A stretch of 64,000 bases of DNA, taken from assembly GCF_004912165.1 (NCBI RefSeq), contig NZ_STGV01000007.1, forward strand, positions 186,001 through 250,000, written 5' to 3'. Position 1 is the stretch's first letter, and each line of letters opens with the position of its first letter. A model generated the notes under the pieces. It made no database searches. It was not told where the DNA came from and saw nothing but the letters and a program-made list of their open reading frames with translations. This DNA comes from Peteryoungia ipomoeae. GTDB lineage: Bacteria > Pseudomonadota > Alphaproteobacteria > Rhizobiales > Rhizobiaceae. Positions 54,659-63,646 of the stretch are shown piece by piece. The position numbers were made by a program, and so were the translations under genes.

Positions 54659-56086
54659 TTGACCGATCCGACACTTCTTTCCGCGACCGCGCTCGTTGCT
54701 GGCTTATCCTGCGGCGATCTCAAGGCGGAGGCGGTGATGGCCGCCTATCTGGACCGCATCGCCCGCCTCAATCCGCAGATCAATGCGCTTGTCAGCCTGC
54801 GCTCGCCGGACAATCTGCTTGAAGAGGCGCGGCGCGCAGACCAGGCCCGGGCACAGGGGCGTCTCCTCGGTCCGCTGCACGGCCTGCCGATTGCGATCAA
54901 GGATTTGAGCGAGGCCGCCGGTATCCGCTGCACCTATGGCTCGACGCTGTTTCACGATTACATCCCGGACTATGACGACATCCAGGTCGAGCGCATCCGC
55001 CGCGCCGGGGCGATCATCATCGGCAAGACCAATACGCCGGAATGGGGATTTGGTTCGCAGACCTACAATCCCGTCTTCGGACCGACCCGCAATCCCTATG
55101 ACGTGAGCCGCACGGCCGGTGGGTCGAGCGGCGGGGCTGCCGCGGCCCTTGCCGCCCGTCTTCTGCCACTTGCCGATGGCTCGGACATGATGGGTTCCCT
55201 GCGCAATCCGGCCGCGTTCAACAATGTCATCGGCTTTCGCCCGAGCTTCGGCCGCGTGCCGACGCTCCCGGGCCGCGATGCCTATCTCAACCAGCTGTCC
55301 ACCATCGGGCCTATGGCCCGCAGCGTCGAGGACATTGTCCTCCTTCTCAACGTGCAGTCCGGTTTTGATGCGCGCGATCCGCTGTCGCTCGACAGTCCGC
55401 GCTTCACGCTCGATACGCCCGTCAGCGGTCAAGGCCGGCGGATCGGCTGGCTCGGCGATTTCAACGGCTGCCTGCCGTTCGAGCCGGGTGTGCTTGCCTT
55501 GACGGAGCGGGCTTTGAAGGTCGTTTCCGGCCTCGGTTACACCGTCGAAGCGGTCAAGCCCGATTTCGACATGGAGCGTCTCTGGTGGGCCTGGACCACA
55601 TTGCGCAGCTTCTTTACCGCCGGCAGCATGCAGGACTTCTACGAAGATCCGGGCCGGCGCGGCCATCTCAAGGCCGAGATCCTCCATGAGGTGAGGGCAG
55701 GCCTGCGAATTTCCGCCGCCGAGGTCTACGAGGCCTCTGCCATCCGCACCGCCTGGCTGCAGGCCATGCAGAAGCTGTTCGCATCGCATGATTTCCTCAT
55801 CGCGCCCTCCGCCCAGGTCTTCCCCTTCGAGGTCGATGTTCCCTGGCCGCGCTCGATTGCCGGGCGCGCCATGGATACCTATCACCGTTGGATGGAAGTG
55901 GTGATCGGGCCGAGCATGGCTGGGCTTCCGGTGGCCGCCTTGCCGGCCGGCTTTTCCGATCAGGGTCTGCCGAACGGCTTCCAGCTGATCGGTCCGCCGC
56001 GTGCCGATCAGGCAGTGCTGTCGCTGGCAGCCGCCTATGAGGGCGCGACGGATTTCCTCAAGCAGATGCCGCCGCTGACTGGGTGA
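54659..56086 (+). CDS. amidase (amidase-signature family)
   Basis: A 475-residue amidase-signature enzyme. The catalytic Lys81 is in PIAIKDL, the cis-Ser region RTAGGSSGGAAAALAARLLPLADGSDMMGSLRNPA has Ser156 and the nucleophile Ser180, completing the Ser-cisSer-Lys triad. Normally a GSDxGGSxR loop precedes the nucleophile; here MMGSLR is a variant. The substrate is unknown (an amide, possibly the product or precursor handled by the YtcJ-like protein). The start is TTG 54659 with GGAG upstream. It is divergent from the ABC operon and ahead of the dipeptidase. Confidence 0.9.
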   Translation: MTDPTLLSATALVAGLSCGDLKAEAVMAAYLDRIARLNPQINALVSLRSPDNLLEEARRADQARAQGRLLGPLHGLPIAIKDLSEAAGIRCTYGSTLFHDYIPDYDDIQVERIRRAGAIIIGKTNTPEWGFGSQTYNPVFGPTRNPYDVSRTAGGSSGGAAAALAARLLPLADGSDMMGSLRNPAAFNNVIGFRPSFGRVPTLPGRDAYLNQLSTIGPMARSVEDIVLLLNVQSGFDARDPLSLDSPRFTLDTPVSGQGRRIGWLGDFNGCLPFEPGVLALTERALKVVSGLGYTVEAVKPDFDMERLWWAWTTLRSFFTAGSMQDFYEDPGRRGHLKAEILHEVRAGLRISAAEVYEASAIRTAWLQAMQKLFASHDFLIAPSAQVFPFEVDVPWPRSIAGRAMDTYHRWMEVVIGPSMAGLPVAALPAGFSDQGLPNGFQLIGPPRADQAVLSLAAAYEGATDFLKQMPPLTG

Positions 56087-56196
56087 AGCTCCGAATATCC
56101 TTGAGTTCGCCCGGATTCTGGTCCTAACCTTCTGCGGGCGCCCACGATTCCCGTGGACTTTGTCGCGCCCCAGTTTCACACTTTCAGGTCAGTTTC

Positions 56197-57249
56197 ATGG
56201 ATATGGTCTTCGACGGTCACAATGACGTTCTGCTTCGCCTCTGGCGCGAACGGCAGGAGGGCGGCAATCCCTTTCGCGATTTCATCGAGGGCACCTCGGC
56301 TGGCCATATCGATCTCCCGCGTGCCCGTCGGGGCGGCCTCAGCGGCGGGCTCTGTGCGATCTACATTCCCTCGCCGCATGACTTCAACCTCAAGCATCCC
56401 GATGCCAACGGTCACTATGAAACGCCGCTCGATCCGCCGCTGGAGCGGCAGTCGTCGCTGGACATTGCCCTTGGCATGGCAGCTCTTGCCCAGCAAGTGG
56501 AGCGGGCCGGCGGCTGGAAGCTCTGCCGCAGTACCGCCGATATCCGCTCTGCCATGGCCGACAATGTCTTTGCCGCCGTCCTGCACATGGAGGGCTGCGA
56601 GGCGATCGGCGCCGATCTTGATGCGCTCGAGGTGTTTTACGCCGCAGGCCTGCGCTCGCTCGGCCCTGTCTGGAGCCGGCACAACATCTTCGGCCATGGT
56701 GTGCCTTTCGCCTATCCGAGTTCGCCGGATACCGGTCCGGGACTGACGGCTGCCGGGGATGCCCTGGTCAAGGCCTGCAATGAACTGGGCATCCTGATCG
56801 ATCTTGCCCACATCACCGAGAAAGGCTTCTGGGACGTTGCGCGGCTCAGCGACCAGCCGCTGATCGCCAGCCATACCAATGCGCACGCATTGACGCCTGT
56901 CGCCCGCAATCTCACCGACAAGCAGCTTGATGCGATCAAGGAAAGCCAGGGTCTCGTCGGGCTGAATTACGCGGTGACCATGTTGCGCGCCGATGGTGCC
57001 GACAATGCCGACACGCCGCTTTCGGATATGCTGCGTCATATCGATTACCTGGTCGAGCGCATCGGCATCGATTGCGTCGCCCTGGGCTCGGATTTCGATG
57101 GTGCAACCATTCCGGAGATTATCGGCGACGCCTCTGGAAATCAGCGGCTGATCGAGGCGCTGAGGGATCGGGGCTATGGTCAGGCGGATCTCGACAAGAT
57201 CTGCCGGGAAAACTGGCTGCGGGTTCTCGGCTCCGCCTGGCACGAATAG
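56197..57249 (+). CDS. M19-family membrane-type dipeptidase
   Basis: A 350-residue renal-dipeptidase-like (M19) hydrolase. The zinc motif is FDGHNDVLLRLW (about residues 5-16). ILHMEGCEAIG (about 129-138) carries the bridging Glu, and SHTNAHALTP (about 228-237) and the NYAV segment follow, with the C-terminal LGSDFDGATIPE (about 291-302). Such enzymes split dipeptides including dehydro- and D-amino acid ones. No signal peptide is seen. It follows the amidase by about 110 bases in the same direction and probably belongs to the same catabolic set. Confidence 0.9.
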   Translation: MDMVFDGHNDVLLRLWRERQEGGNPFRDFIEGTSAGHIDLPRARRGGLSGGLCAIYIPSPHDFNLKHPDANGHYETPLDPPLERQSSLDIALGMAALAQQVERAGGWKLCRSTADIRSAMADNVFAAVLHMEGCEAIGADLDALEVFYAAGLRSLGPVWSRHNIFGHGVPFAYPSSPDTGPGLTAAGDALVKACNELGILIDLAHITEKGFWDVARLSDQPLIASHTNAHALTPVARNLTDKQLDAIKESQGLVGLNYAVTMLRADGADNADTPLSDMLRHIDYLVERIGIDCVALGSDFDGATIPEIIGDASGNQRLIEALRDRGYGQADLDKICRENWLRVLGSAWHE

Positions 57250-57320
57250 GCGGCGATCCCCGCTAACCCGCCTCGGTTGATGCCGGGCGGGTCAGGTTTG
57301 CGGTCGTGGCCGGATATGCC

Positions 57321-58496
57321 CTAGCTGCTCAGCCGCAGGCAGTCATTGGCAATCACCTGCTCTTCATCCGTGGCGATGACCCGGATTTTCACGCGGCTTT
57401 CGCTCGTGGAGACCACCGCCTCATTGCGGTCATTGGCCTCGCTGTCGAGGATAAGGCCAAAATAGCCGAGCCGGTCGACGACCATGCGGCGGATCTGTGG
57501 CTGGTTCTCGCCAATGCCGGCGGTGAACACAAGCGTGTCGAGGCCACCGAGCGAGGCACTGAGACGCGCCACTTCGCCGGCAATGCGGTAGGTGAAGACC
57601 TCGATCGCCTCGTGCGCCGTGCTTGCCGGCGTCTCCAGAAGCGTGCGGCTATCGGCACTGATGCCGGAAAGGCCAAGCAGCCCCGACTGACGATAGAGCA
57701 GGTCCTCGACAGCCTTTGCGTCAAGGCCATGCGCTGCCATGAGATGGACGATGACACCGGGATCGATCGCGCCGGATCGTGTCGCCATCGGCACGCCGTC
57801 GATGGTCGAAAATCCCATGGAGGTGTCGCGGCTCACGCCGTGGTCGATGGCACACAGGCTTGCGCCGCTGCCAAGATGAGCAACCACCGCAAGTCCACCG
57901 GCGGTGTCGGGTTCCAGGCACTTCAGCCGGCAGGCGATGTGCGTATAGGAGAGGCCGTGGAAGCCGTAGCGTTTCACGCCCTTGTCGAACCACTCGCGCG
58001 GGATGGCGAACCGTCGCACCAGATCCGATTGGGTTCGATGGAAGGCAGTATCGAAGGATGCTGTCTGGACCAGACCCGGCTTCAGTGCCGCGATTGTCCG
58101 GATAAGATGCAGGTTCTGCGGCTGGTGCAGCGGCGCCAGCGGCACCAGGGTTTCGATTGCGGCGATGGCCGGCTCATCGAGGCGGATAGCGCCTGAGAAC
58201 AGGTCTCCGCCATGCACCACCCGGTGACCGACGGCGGTGACGGCCGTGAAATCGTAGTGTTCCCCAAGCCAGCCAAACACGTCTTCCAGCGCGTCTCGTA
58301 TCAGATCGCCGCTTCGTGCCTTGAGCGGCACATCGAAGATCGCCGGTCCTTCGACCAGGTTGAAGGTGAGCGGTTCGGCACGAAAATCGATGACGCCCTT
58401 GCCAATGCGCTCGACACCGCCATTCCTCTTCACAAAGACGCCGATTTTGATCGTGGACGAGCCGGCATTGAAGGTCAGAAGCAGTTTGTCGCTCAT
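57321..58496 (-). CDS. ackA: acetate kinase
   Basis: A 391-residue acetate kinase. LTFNAGSSTIKIGVF is the N-terminal phosphate loop (about residues 7-21). AVGHRVVHGGDLFSG (about 88-102) and FDTAFHRTQSDLVRRFAIP (about 148-166) carry the catalytic Asp/Arg. VVAHLGSGASLCA (about 202-214) and the GAIDPGVIVHLM motif follow, with TAGIGENQPQIRRM near the C-terminus. It interconverts acetyl phosphate and acetate with ATP. It overlaps pta by four bases (ATGA), the usual pta-ackA coupling. Confidence 0.96.
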   Translation of the reverse strand: MSDKLLLTFNAGSSTIKIGVFVKRNGGVERIGKGVIDFRAEPLTFNLVEGPAIFDVPLKARSGDLIRDALEDVFGWLGEHYDFTAVTAVGHRVVHGGDLFSGAIRLDEPAIAAIETLVPLAPLHQPQNLHLIRTIAALKPGLVQTASFDTAFHRTQSDLVRRFAIPREWFDKGVKRYGFHGLSYTHIACRLKCLEPDTAGGLAVVAHLGSGASLCAIDHGVSRDTSMGFSTIDGVPMATRSGAIDPGVIVHLMAAHGLDAKAVEDLLYRQSGLLGLSGISADSRTLLETPASTAHEAIEVFTYRIAGEVARLSASLGGLDTLVFTAGIGENQPQIRRMVVDRLGYFGLILDSEANDRNEAVVSTSESRVKIRVIATDEEQVIANDCLRLSS

Positions 58497-59875
58497 GCCG
58501 TCCGGCCCAGCGTTGCGGCCCGCTTGGCGGCAACCAGTTTGGCAAGAGCCGCCGACGCGATGCGCACTCTCAAGCTGTCCGAACGGCTTGTGAGGATCAC
58601 GGGAACACGCGCGCCAAGCACCAGACCTGCGGCGTCAGCATTGGCAAAGTAGAGAAGCTGCTTGGCCAGCATATTGCCGGCTTCGAGATCGGGCACGAGC
58701 AGGATATCGGCATCGCCCGCCACCGGCGACTGGATGCCCTTGGTGCGCGCGGCCTCCATCGAAATCGCATTGTCGAAGGCCAGCGGCCCGTCCACTTTTG
58801 CGCCGCGGATCTGGCCGCGCGCGGCCATCACGGTGAGGGCGGCTGCTTCCAGCGTTGCCGGCATCTTGTCATTGACCGTCTCGACAGCGGCCAGCACCGC
58901 GACCTTTGGTTCGGCCACGCCGAGGAGATGCATGAGATCCACGGCGTTCTGGCAAATGTCGCGCTTCTGTTCCAGCGTCGGGGCAATGTTGATGGCGGCA
59001 TCCGTCACGGCGAGCAGCTTGGAGTAAGCCGGCACGTCCATGAGATAGACATGGCTGACCCGCCGATCCGTCTTCAATCCCGATCCGCTGCCGACGACAG
59101 CGGCGAGCAGTTCGTCCGAATGCAGGCTGCCCTTCATCACCGAGCCGACCTTGCCAGCAACCGCGAGTTCCACTGCGAGCGCTGCAGCTGCATGGCTGTG
59201 TTCCGTCGGCATGATCTCCAGGCCGTCGATCGAAATACCGGCCGCCGAAGCGGCCGCACGGATCTTCGCTTCCGGGCCGATCAGGATCGGCTCCAGCAGA
59301 CCTTCGTCGCGGATTTCCACCGCCCCTTCTATGGCCTCCGGCGAGCAGGGGTGGACGAGTGCCGTTTTGACCATCGGCAGAGATTTTGCTTCCGCCACGA
59401 TCGCATCGAAGCGGTCATGCCGCTGCAGGGAAAATTCAGGCGGTGCGTTCTCGCTCCAGCTGATGCGTTCCCTGGGCGCACGCACGCGTGCCTTGCCGGC
59501 GAGAACCGGTTCGCCACGCTGGTTGATGCACCTCGTGTCGAACACCAGCGTCTGGCCGTCGCTCTCCTTCTTCAGAAGAGTGACTGTCGCCGTTATGCGG
59601 TCGCCGGTCGCGACCTCCTTCTGGAATTCGAGGTCCTGTCCGAGATAGACGGTTCCGGGGCCGGGCAGGCGTGTGTCGAGCACCGCCGAGATCATGCCGG
59701 CGGGGATCAGCGACTGGCCGAGCGGCACCGGATTGTGATCGCCGGAAATGGCGGCAAACAGCTCGATGTCATCGGGACCGATGACCCGGGTCATGCTGGC
59801 AGCATCGCCAAGCTTCAGTTCGTCAAAGGTGCTGTTGGTGAGAACGGGTCTTTCCATGTCGCTTTCGTCTTCCAT
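58493..59875 (-). CDS. pta: phosphate acetyltransferase with MaoC-like hydratase domain
   Basis: A 460-residue fusion. Residues about 15-145 are a MaoC-like hydratase domain and about 155-460 a phosphate acetyl/butyryltransferase domain (VKTALVHPCSPEAIEGAV, GSVMKGSLHSDELLAAVV, VAVLAAVETVNDKMPATLEA). The hydratase domain is damaged: after SGDHNPV (Asp46) the usual His is Pro51, and about a dozen residues are missing before GQSLIPAGMISAVL. So only the transferase is likely to work. The start is ATG 59875, nine bases after GGGAGGA. An FNR/FixK-type box lies about 100 bases upstream. Confidence 0.9.
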   Translation of the reverse strand: MEDESDMERPVLTNSTFDELKLGDAASMTRVIGPDDIELFAAISGDHNPVPLGQSLIPAGMISAVLDTRLPGPGTVYLGQDLEFQKEVATGDRITATVTLLKKESDGQTLVFDTRCINQRGEPVLAGKARVRAPRERISWSENAPPEFSLQRHDRFDAIVAEAKSLPMVKTALVHPCSPEAIEGAVEIRDEGLLEPILIGPEAKIRAAASAAGISIDGLEIMPTEHSHAAAALAVELAVAGKVGSVMKGSLHSDELLAAVVGSGSGLKTDRRVSHVYLMDVPAYSKLLAVTDAAINIAPTLEQKRDICQNAVDLMHLLGVAEPKVAVLAAVETVNDKMPATLEAAALTVMAARGQIRGAKVDGPLAFDNAISMEAARTKGIQSPVAGDADILLVPDLEAGNMLAKQLLYFANADAAGLVLGARVPVILTSRSDSLRVRIASAALAKLVAAKRAATLGRTA

Positions 59876-59975
59876 GTCGGATCGTCCTCCCACGATCAGT
59901 CGAGTTAGCAGCCGGTCTGCTGATCAGCGTGACCGGCCTTGGCGGGCAATCTCGGCGGGCAGGGGGCGGCTGTCC

Positions 59976-59989
59976 TTGACTTGGGTCAA
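59976..59989. promoter_or_regulatory. FNR/FixK-type box upstream of pta-ackA
   Basis: TTGAC-TTGG-GTCAA, a perfect dyad of the FixK/FnrN type, lies about 101 bases before the pta ATG. It implies activation (or repression) of the acetyl phosphate pathway in low oxygen. Confidence 0.65.
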
Positions 59990-60045
59990 GAAACGCATGG
60001 CTTGGTGTTGAATGAAACCATTTTGCCCGGCATCGACCGGCAGGC

Positions 60046-61044
60046 CTAGGCGAACCGGTCCCGCCAGGCTGGCTGCGCATCCGGGTATGGCAGGGCCGCA
60101 GCTTCATAGACGCCGCGGGCGATTGCACGCGCTGTGACGAGTGTTGCCAGATGGCAGAGTTCCAGGAGATCGGCGGCACCAGTCCGTTCACGCTTGCCCG
60201 TCGAGGCGGAGAAGATCGTGTCGCCGTCAAGCGGCAGATGGCCCGGCAGAAGGGCACGGGCAAGGCCGTCATGCGCTGCAATCGACAGACGGTGCAGTTC
60301 GGCCTTCGACAGGATGCAGTCTGTGACCACCGCGCCGATCGTTGTGGCCGTCAGCCGCAGCCCCTTGATGCGCATGGACCGATCAGTCGCGGTCACATGC
60401 GGCGGCTGGCCGAGCCCGCCAAACTCGCTCTGCTCCTCAAACGGGGCGGCCCAGAAATGCGGCCCGTCGCCAATGGTCACTGATCCCATGGCATTGACCG
60501 CAACAAGGGCGGCAATCTTATGGCCGCTGGAGGAGACCGCGCTTGCAGAGCCGAGACCGCCCTTGAAGGTGGCAGTCGTCGCGCCTGTTCCGGCCCCCAC
60601 CGTGCCAAGCGCAAACGCGCCCTTTTCGGCCTTGCGATAAGCCTCGTAGCCAAGGTCACGATAGGGTGCATGCAGCCCCCAATCCTTGTTTCCGCCATTC
60701 AGGAGATCCATCAGGATCGCCTGCGGCACGATCGGAACCCGCACTGATCCCACGGCAAAGCCGCGTCCGGCGGCGCGTAGCCCCGATTGCACGCCGCCTG
60801 CCGCATCCAGCCCGAACGCCGAGCCGCCTGAGAGCACGAAGGCATCGACCTCTTGCACGGTCATGGAGGGATCAAGCAGGCTCACATCGCGCCCACCCGG
60901 CGCCCCGCCCAGCACTGTGCCGGATGCGGTCGCCGGTTCATCAAACAGGATGACGGTGACACCGGAGCCGAGGGCAAGGTCTGTCGCATGGCCAACGGAC
61001 ACGCCGTCGATATCGGTGAGGAGATTGAGGCGGGCATTGGGCAT
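60046..61044 (-). CDS. P1-family (DmpA/NylC-like) peptidase
   Basis: A 332-residue P1/S58-type hydrolase. LLTDIDGVSVGHATD is the N-terminal family motif (about residues 8-22), followed by LGGAPGGRDVSLLDP (about 45-59) and FVLSGGSAFGLDAAGGVQSGL (about 69-89). VAVNAMGSV and AAHDGLARALLPGHLPLDGDTIF lie in the second half. The family self-cleaves before a Thr/Ser nucleophile and hydrolyses beta-aminopeptides or 6-aminohexanoate oligomers. I do not assign a substrate. Start: ATG 61044 after GGAG. Its partner, if any, is not visible. Confidence 0.86.
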   Translation of the reverse strand: MPNARLNLLTDIDGVSVGHATDLALGSGVTVILFDEPATASGTVLGGAPGGRDVSLLDPSMTVQEVDAFVLSGGSAFGLDAAGGVQSGLRAAGRGFAVGSVRVPIVPQAILMDLLNGGNKDWGLHAPYRDLGYEAYRKAEKGAFALGTVGAGTGATTATFKGGLGSASAVSSSGHKIAALVAVNAMGSVTIGDGPHFWAAPFEEQSEFGGLGQPPHVTATDRSMRIKGLRLTATTIGAVVTDCILSKAELHRLSIAAHDGLARALLPGHLPLDGDTIFSASTGKRERTGAADLLELCHLATLVTARAIARGVYEAAALPYPDAQPAWRDRFA

Positions 61045-61205
61045 TCGGGCACTCCATGCATCTGCCCCTAAGGTGCGTCTCTCCGCTGGGCAGATCAAGC
61101 CTTCATCCGCCACATGGAACAACGTTCGGTGATTGTGGATTGACGGCACACACGTGACAGCCCATCTCAGTCAAAACACCAGATCTCCAACGCTTGAGGC
61201 CGCCC

Positions 61206-61931
61206 TTGACCGACCAGGACAGCTATCGTTTCCTCCGCCCCATCCTGCCGATCCGGGATCGGATCGTGCGTTATGCCTCCGAGACCGAGTTCCGGGTCTG
61301 GCTGTTTGCTCTGGTGGCGGCCATTGTTGCCTATGGCCTGTTCGAGCTGACGGGCGAGGTGCTGGAAGGCGAGACGCGCGCCTTCGATGAAAGCATTCTC
61401 CTGATGCTGCGCGACACGTCCGATGTCGGCATGCCGGTCGGTCCCGCCTGGCTCACCAAGGTGATGACCGATATCACGGCGCTTGGCGGGGTCACCGTCC
61501 TTTCCCTCATCACACTGATGGTTGTCACTTACCTTCTGCTTCGCCGGTCGTTCCGCACTGCAGCCTTCGTCACGGGCTCGATCCTCGGCGGTTGGGCGTT
61601 GAGCAGTGCGCTAAAACTTGGCATCGCGCGTCCCCGGCCCGAGGTCGTGCAGCATCTGGTCGAGGTAACCGACCTTTCCTTCCCGAGCGGTCATGCGATG
61701 CTGTCGGCCATCACCTATCTGACGCTGGGGGCTCTCCTGTCCCGGCTGGATGAGGGGCGGGTGCGGCGTTACTTCTTCCCGCTCGTTGCGGTCTTCCTGA
61801 CGCTGATCATCGGCCTCAGCCGCATCTATCTCGGCGTTCACTACCCCACGGATGTCCTTGGCGGCTGGGCGGCTGGAACAGTCTGGGCATGCGCCAGCTG
61901 GTTCGTCTCTCGCTGGTTTCTGGGGCGCTAA
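61206..61931 (+). CDS. PAP2-family phosphatase
   Basis: A 241-residue membrane phosphatase with about five or six hydrophobic helices. The PAP2 motifs are KLGIARPRP (about residues 138-146), PSGH (about 159-162) and SRIYLGVHYPTDV (about 204-216), with the catalytic His. The family dephosphorylates phosphatidate or undecaprenyl pyrophosphate at the membrane. The TTG start at 61206 (or 61194, four codons earlier) is not certain; no strong SD is visible. Confidence 0.88.
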   Translation: MTDQDSYRFLRPILPIRDRIVRYASETEFRVWLFALVAAIVAYGLFELTGEVLEGETRAFDESILLMLRDTSDVGMPVGPAWLTKVMTDITALGGVTVLSLITLMVVTYLLLRRSFRTAAFVTGSILGGWALSSALKLGIARPRPEVVQHLVEVTDLSFPSGHAMLSAITYLTLGALLSRLDEGRVRRYFFPLVAVFLTLIIGLSRIYLGVHYPTDVLGGWAAGTVWACASWFVSRWFLGR

Positions 61932-62069
61932 TCTGATCAGGGCGTGCTGAGTAACGGGGGGCGCTCCGCAGTGCCACCATAATTTGCGGCAGCATGTCGA
62001 CTTGCTGCTTGCTGTGGCAGAGTTGGAGTTCTAACCTGTGGCAATCCCTTGAAAAACGGTTGATGTGCC

Positions 62070-62858
62070 ATGCTGATTGCCCTTTACCAGATGCAACCCC
62101 TGGTCGGCGATATACCCGGCAATCTCGGCAAGATAGCCCAGGCGGCGCTTGCTGCGGCAGAACTCGGGGCGGAGCTTCTGGTCACGCCTGAGCTTGCAAC
62201 AAGTGGCTATGCGCAAGGCCCCGGCTTCCAGAAGCTTGCGCAGGATCGGGAAGGCTCGATCATCGATGCCCTGCGCGAAATGGCCGCTGACTGCGGCATG
62301 GCCATCTGTACCGGTTTTCCCGAACGCGATGGCAGCCGCGTCTACAATACGGCCGTCCTGGTCCGCCCGGACGGCAGCGCCGAATTCACCCGCAAAATCC
62401 ATCTCTACGGAGAGGCGGAGCGGGCTGCCTTCGCCGTCGGTCAGGCGCCGCCCTCGGTCTTCGAGGTCAATGGCATCCGCACCGGCATGGTAATCTGCTA
62501 CGATGTCGAGTTTCCCGAAACGGTGCGCTCGCTGGCCCTTGCCGGGGCCGAACTCGTGCTCGTCCCGACGGCACTGCCGCAAGGCCCCGTCAGCCGCCGG
62601 ATTGCCGAGACGCTTGTGCCGACGCGGGCGCTGGAGAATGGTCTGTTCATCGCCTATGCCGATCTTTGCGGGCAGGAAGGCCAGATGACCTATGGCGGCT
62701 GGTCGGGCATCTACGCGCCTGACGGTGACGTGCTGGCGCGCGCCGGTGCCCGAGAAACACTGCTGGTGGTCGATATCGACCCAGAGGGGTATGCCGAGGC
62801 GAAGGCGCAGAACCCTTATCTGCGAGATCGCCGGCCCGGGCTTTACCGCCTCGGGTGA
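62070..62858 (+). CDS. nitrilase-superfamily carbon-nitrogen hydrolase
   Basis: A 262-residue amidase-type CN hydrolase. The Glu41-Lys109-Cys143 triad is in LLVTPELATSGY, RKIHLYGEAER and GMVICYDVEFPE. The C-terminal APDGDVLARAGARE is family-like. It resembles omega-amidase or R-stereoselective amidase types, but the substrate is not decided. It overlaps the next membrane gene's open frame by four bases; the likely real start of that gene is 62 bases later. Confidence 0.88.
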   Translation: MLIALYQMQPLVGDIPGNLGKIAQAALAAAELGAELLVTPELATSGYAQGPGFQKLAQDREGSIIDALREMAADCGMAICTGFPERDGSRVYNTAVLVRPDGSAEFTRKIHLYGEAERAAFAVGQAPPSVFEVNGIRTGMVICYDVEFPETVRSLALAGAELVLVPTALPQGPVSRRIAETLVPTRALENGLFIAYADLCGQEGQMTYGGWSGIYAPDGDVLARAGARETLLVVDIDPEGYAEAKAQNPYLRDRRPGLYRLG

Positions 62859-62920
62859 TGCTGCGCATTGCGCCGGGCAGGAAGGCTGCCTACATCTCCC
62901 TGCAGACCATGGAGAGCCGA

Positions 62921-63646
62921 ATGATCCTTGCCGCCGCCGCCGCATCCCTGCGCAACCTGTTTGCCCCGGAAACCCGGAATGTCTTCTGGAAGTCGCTGGG
63001 CCTGACGATTCTGGTCCTGATCGGCCTCTGGTTCGGGCTGCGCGAAAGCTTCATCGCCTTTGCCATGCCGATGATCGACGGTTTCATCCCCGATCTGCCG
63101 GAGTGGGCAGGCTGGCTCACCTTCGTCTTCGGGATCCTGGCGAGCATCGGGCTTGCCCTTGGTCTTGCCATGTTGCTGTCGCCGGTGACCGCCATCATTG
63201 CCGGCCTGTTCCTCGATGACGTTGCCGAAGTGGTCGAGAAGCGCGACTATCCGAACGATCCTCCCGGCAAGGCCCTGCCCACAAGCGAAGCCATCATCGC
63301 CTCCATCAAGTTTTTCGGCGTTGTCGTCGTCGGCAACGTCATCGCGCTGATGCTGCTCTTCATCCCCGGCATCAATTTCATCGCCTTCTTCCTGGTCAAC
63401 GGCTATCTGCTGGGGCGGGAATTCTTCGAATTCGCCGCCATGCGCTTTCGCAGCGTCGAGGAGGCAAAGCTCTATCGGTCACGCCATTCCAGCACCGTTT
63501 TTCTTGGCGGTCTGGTGATTGCCGGCTTCCTGGCCGTGCCCTTTCTGAACCTCCTCACGCCGCTCTTTGCCGCCGGCCTGATGGTGCATCTGCACAAGGC
63601 GTTGAGCGCGCGCGATGGTGCCGTGTCACCCATGCGGCAGGGCTGA
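62921..63646 (+). CDS. EI24/CysZ-like membrane protein
   Basis: A 241-residue membrane protein with four strong hydrophobic segments ([48 protein letters not shown] and two near the C-terminal half, plus a terminal hydrophobic helix). It matches the EI24 domain family, which includes the sulfate-uptake protein CysZ. The start at ATG 62921 (GGAG five bases before) is preferred; the frame is open to 62855. It runs 21 bases into the opposing VOC gene, a convergent overlap. Confidence 0.82.
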   Translation: MILAAAAASLRNLFAPETRNVFWKSLGLTILVLIGLWFGLRESFIAFAMPMIDGFIPDLPEWAGWLTFVFGILASIGLALGLAMLLSPVTAIIAGLFLDDVAEVVEKRDYPNDPPGKALPTSEAIIASIKFFGVVVVGNVIALMLLFIPGINFIAFFLVNGYLLGREFFEFAAMRFRSVEEAKLYRSRHSSTVFLGGLVIAGFLAVPFLNLLTPLFAAGLMVHLHKALSARDGAVSPMRQG

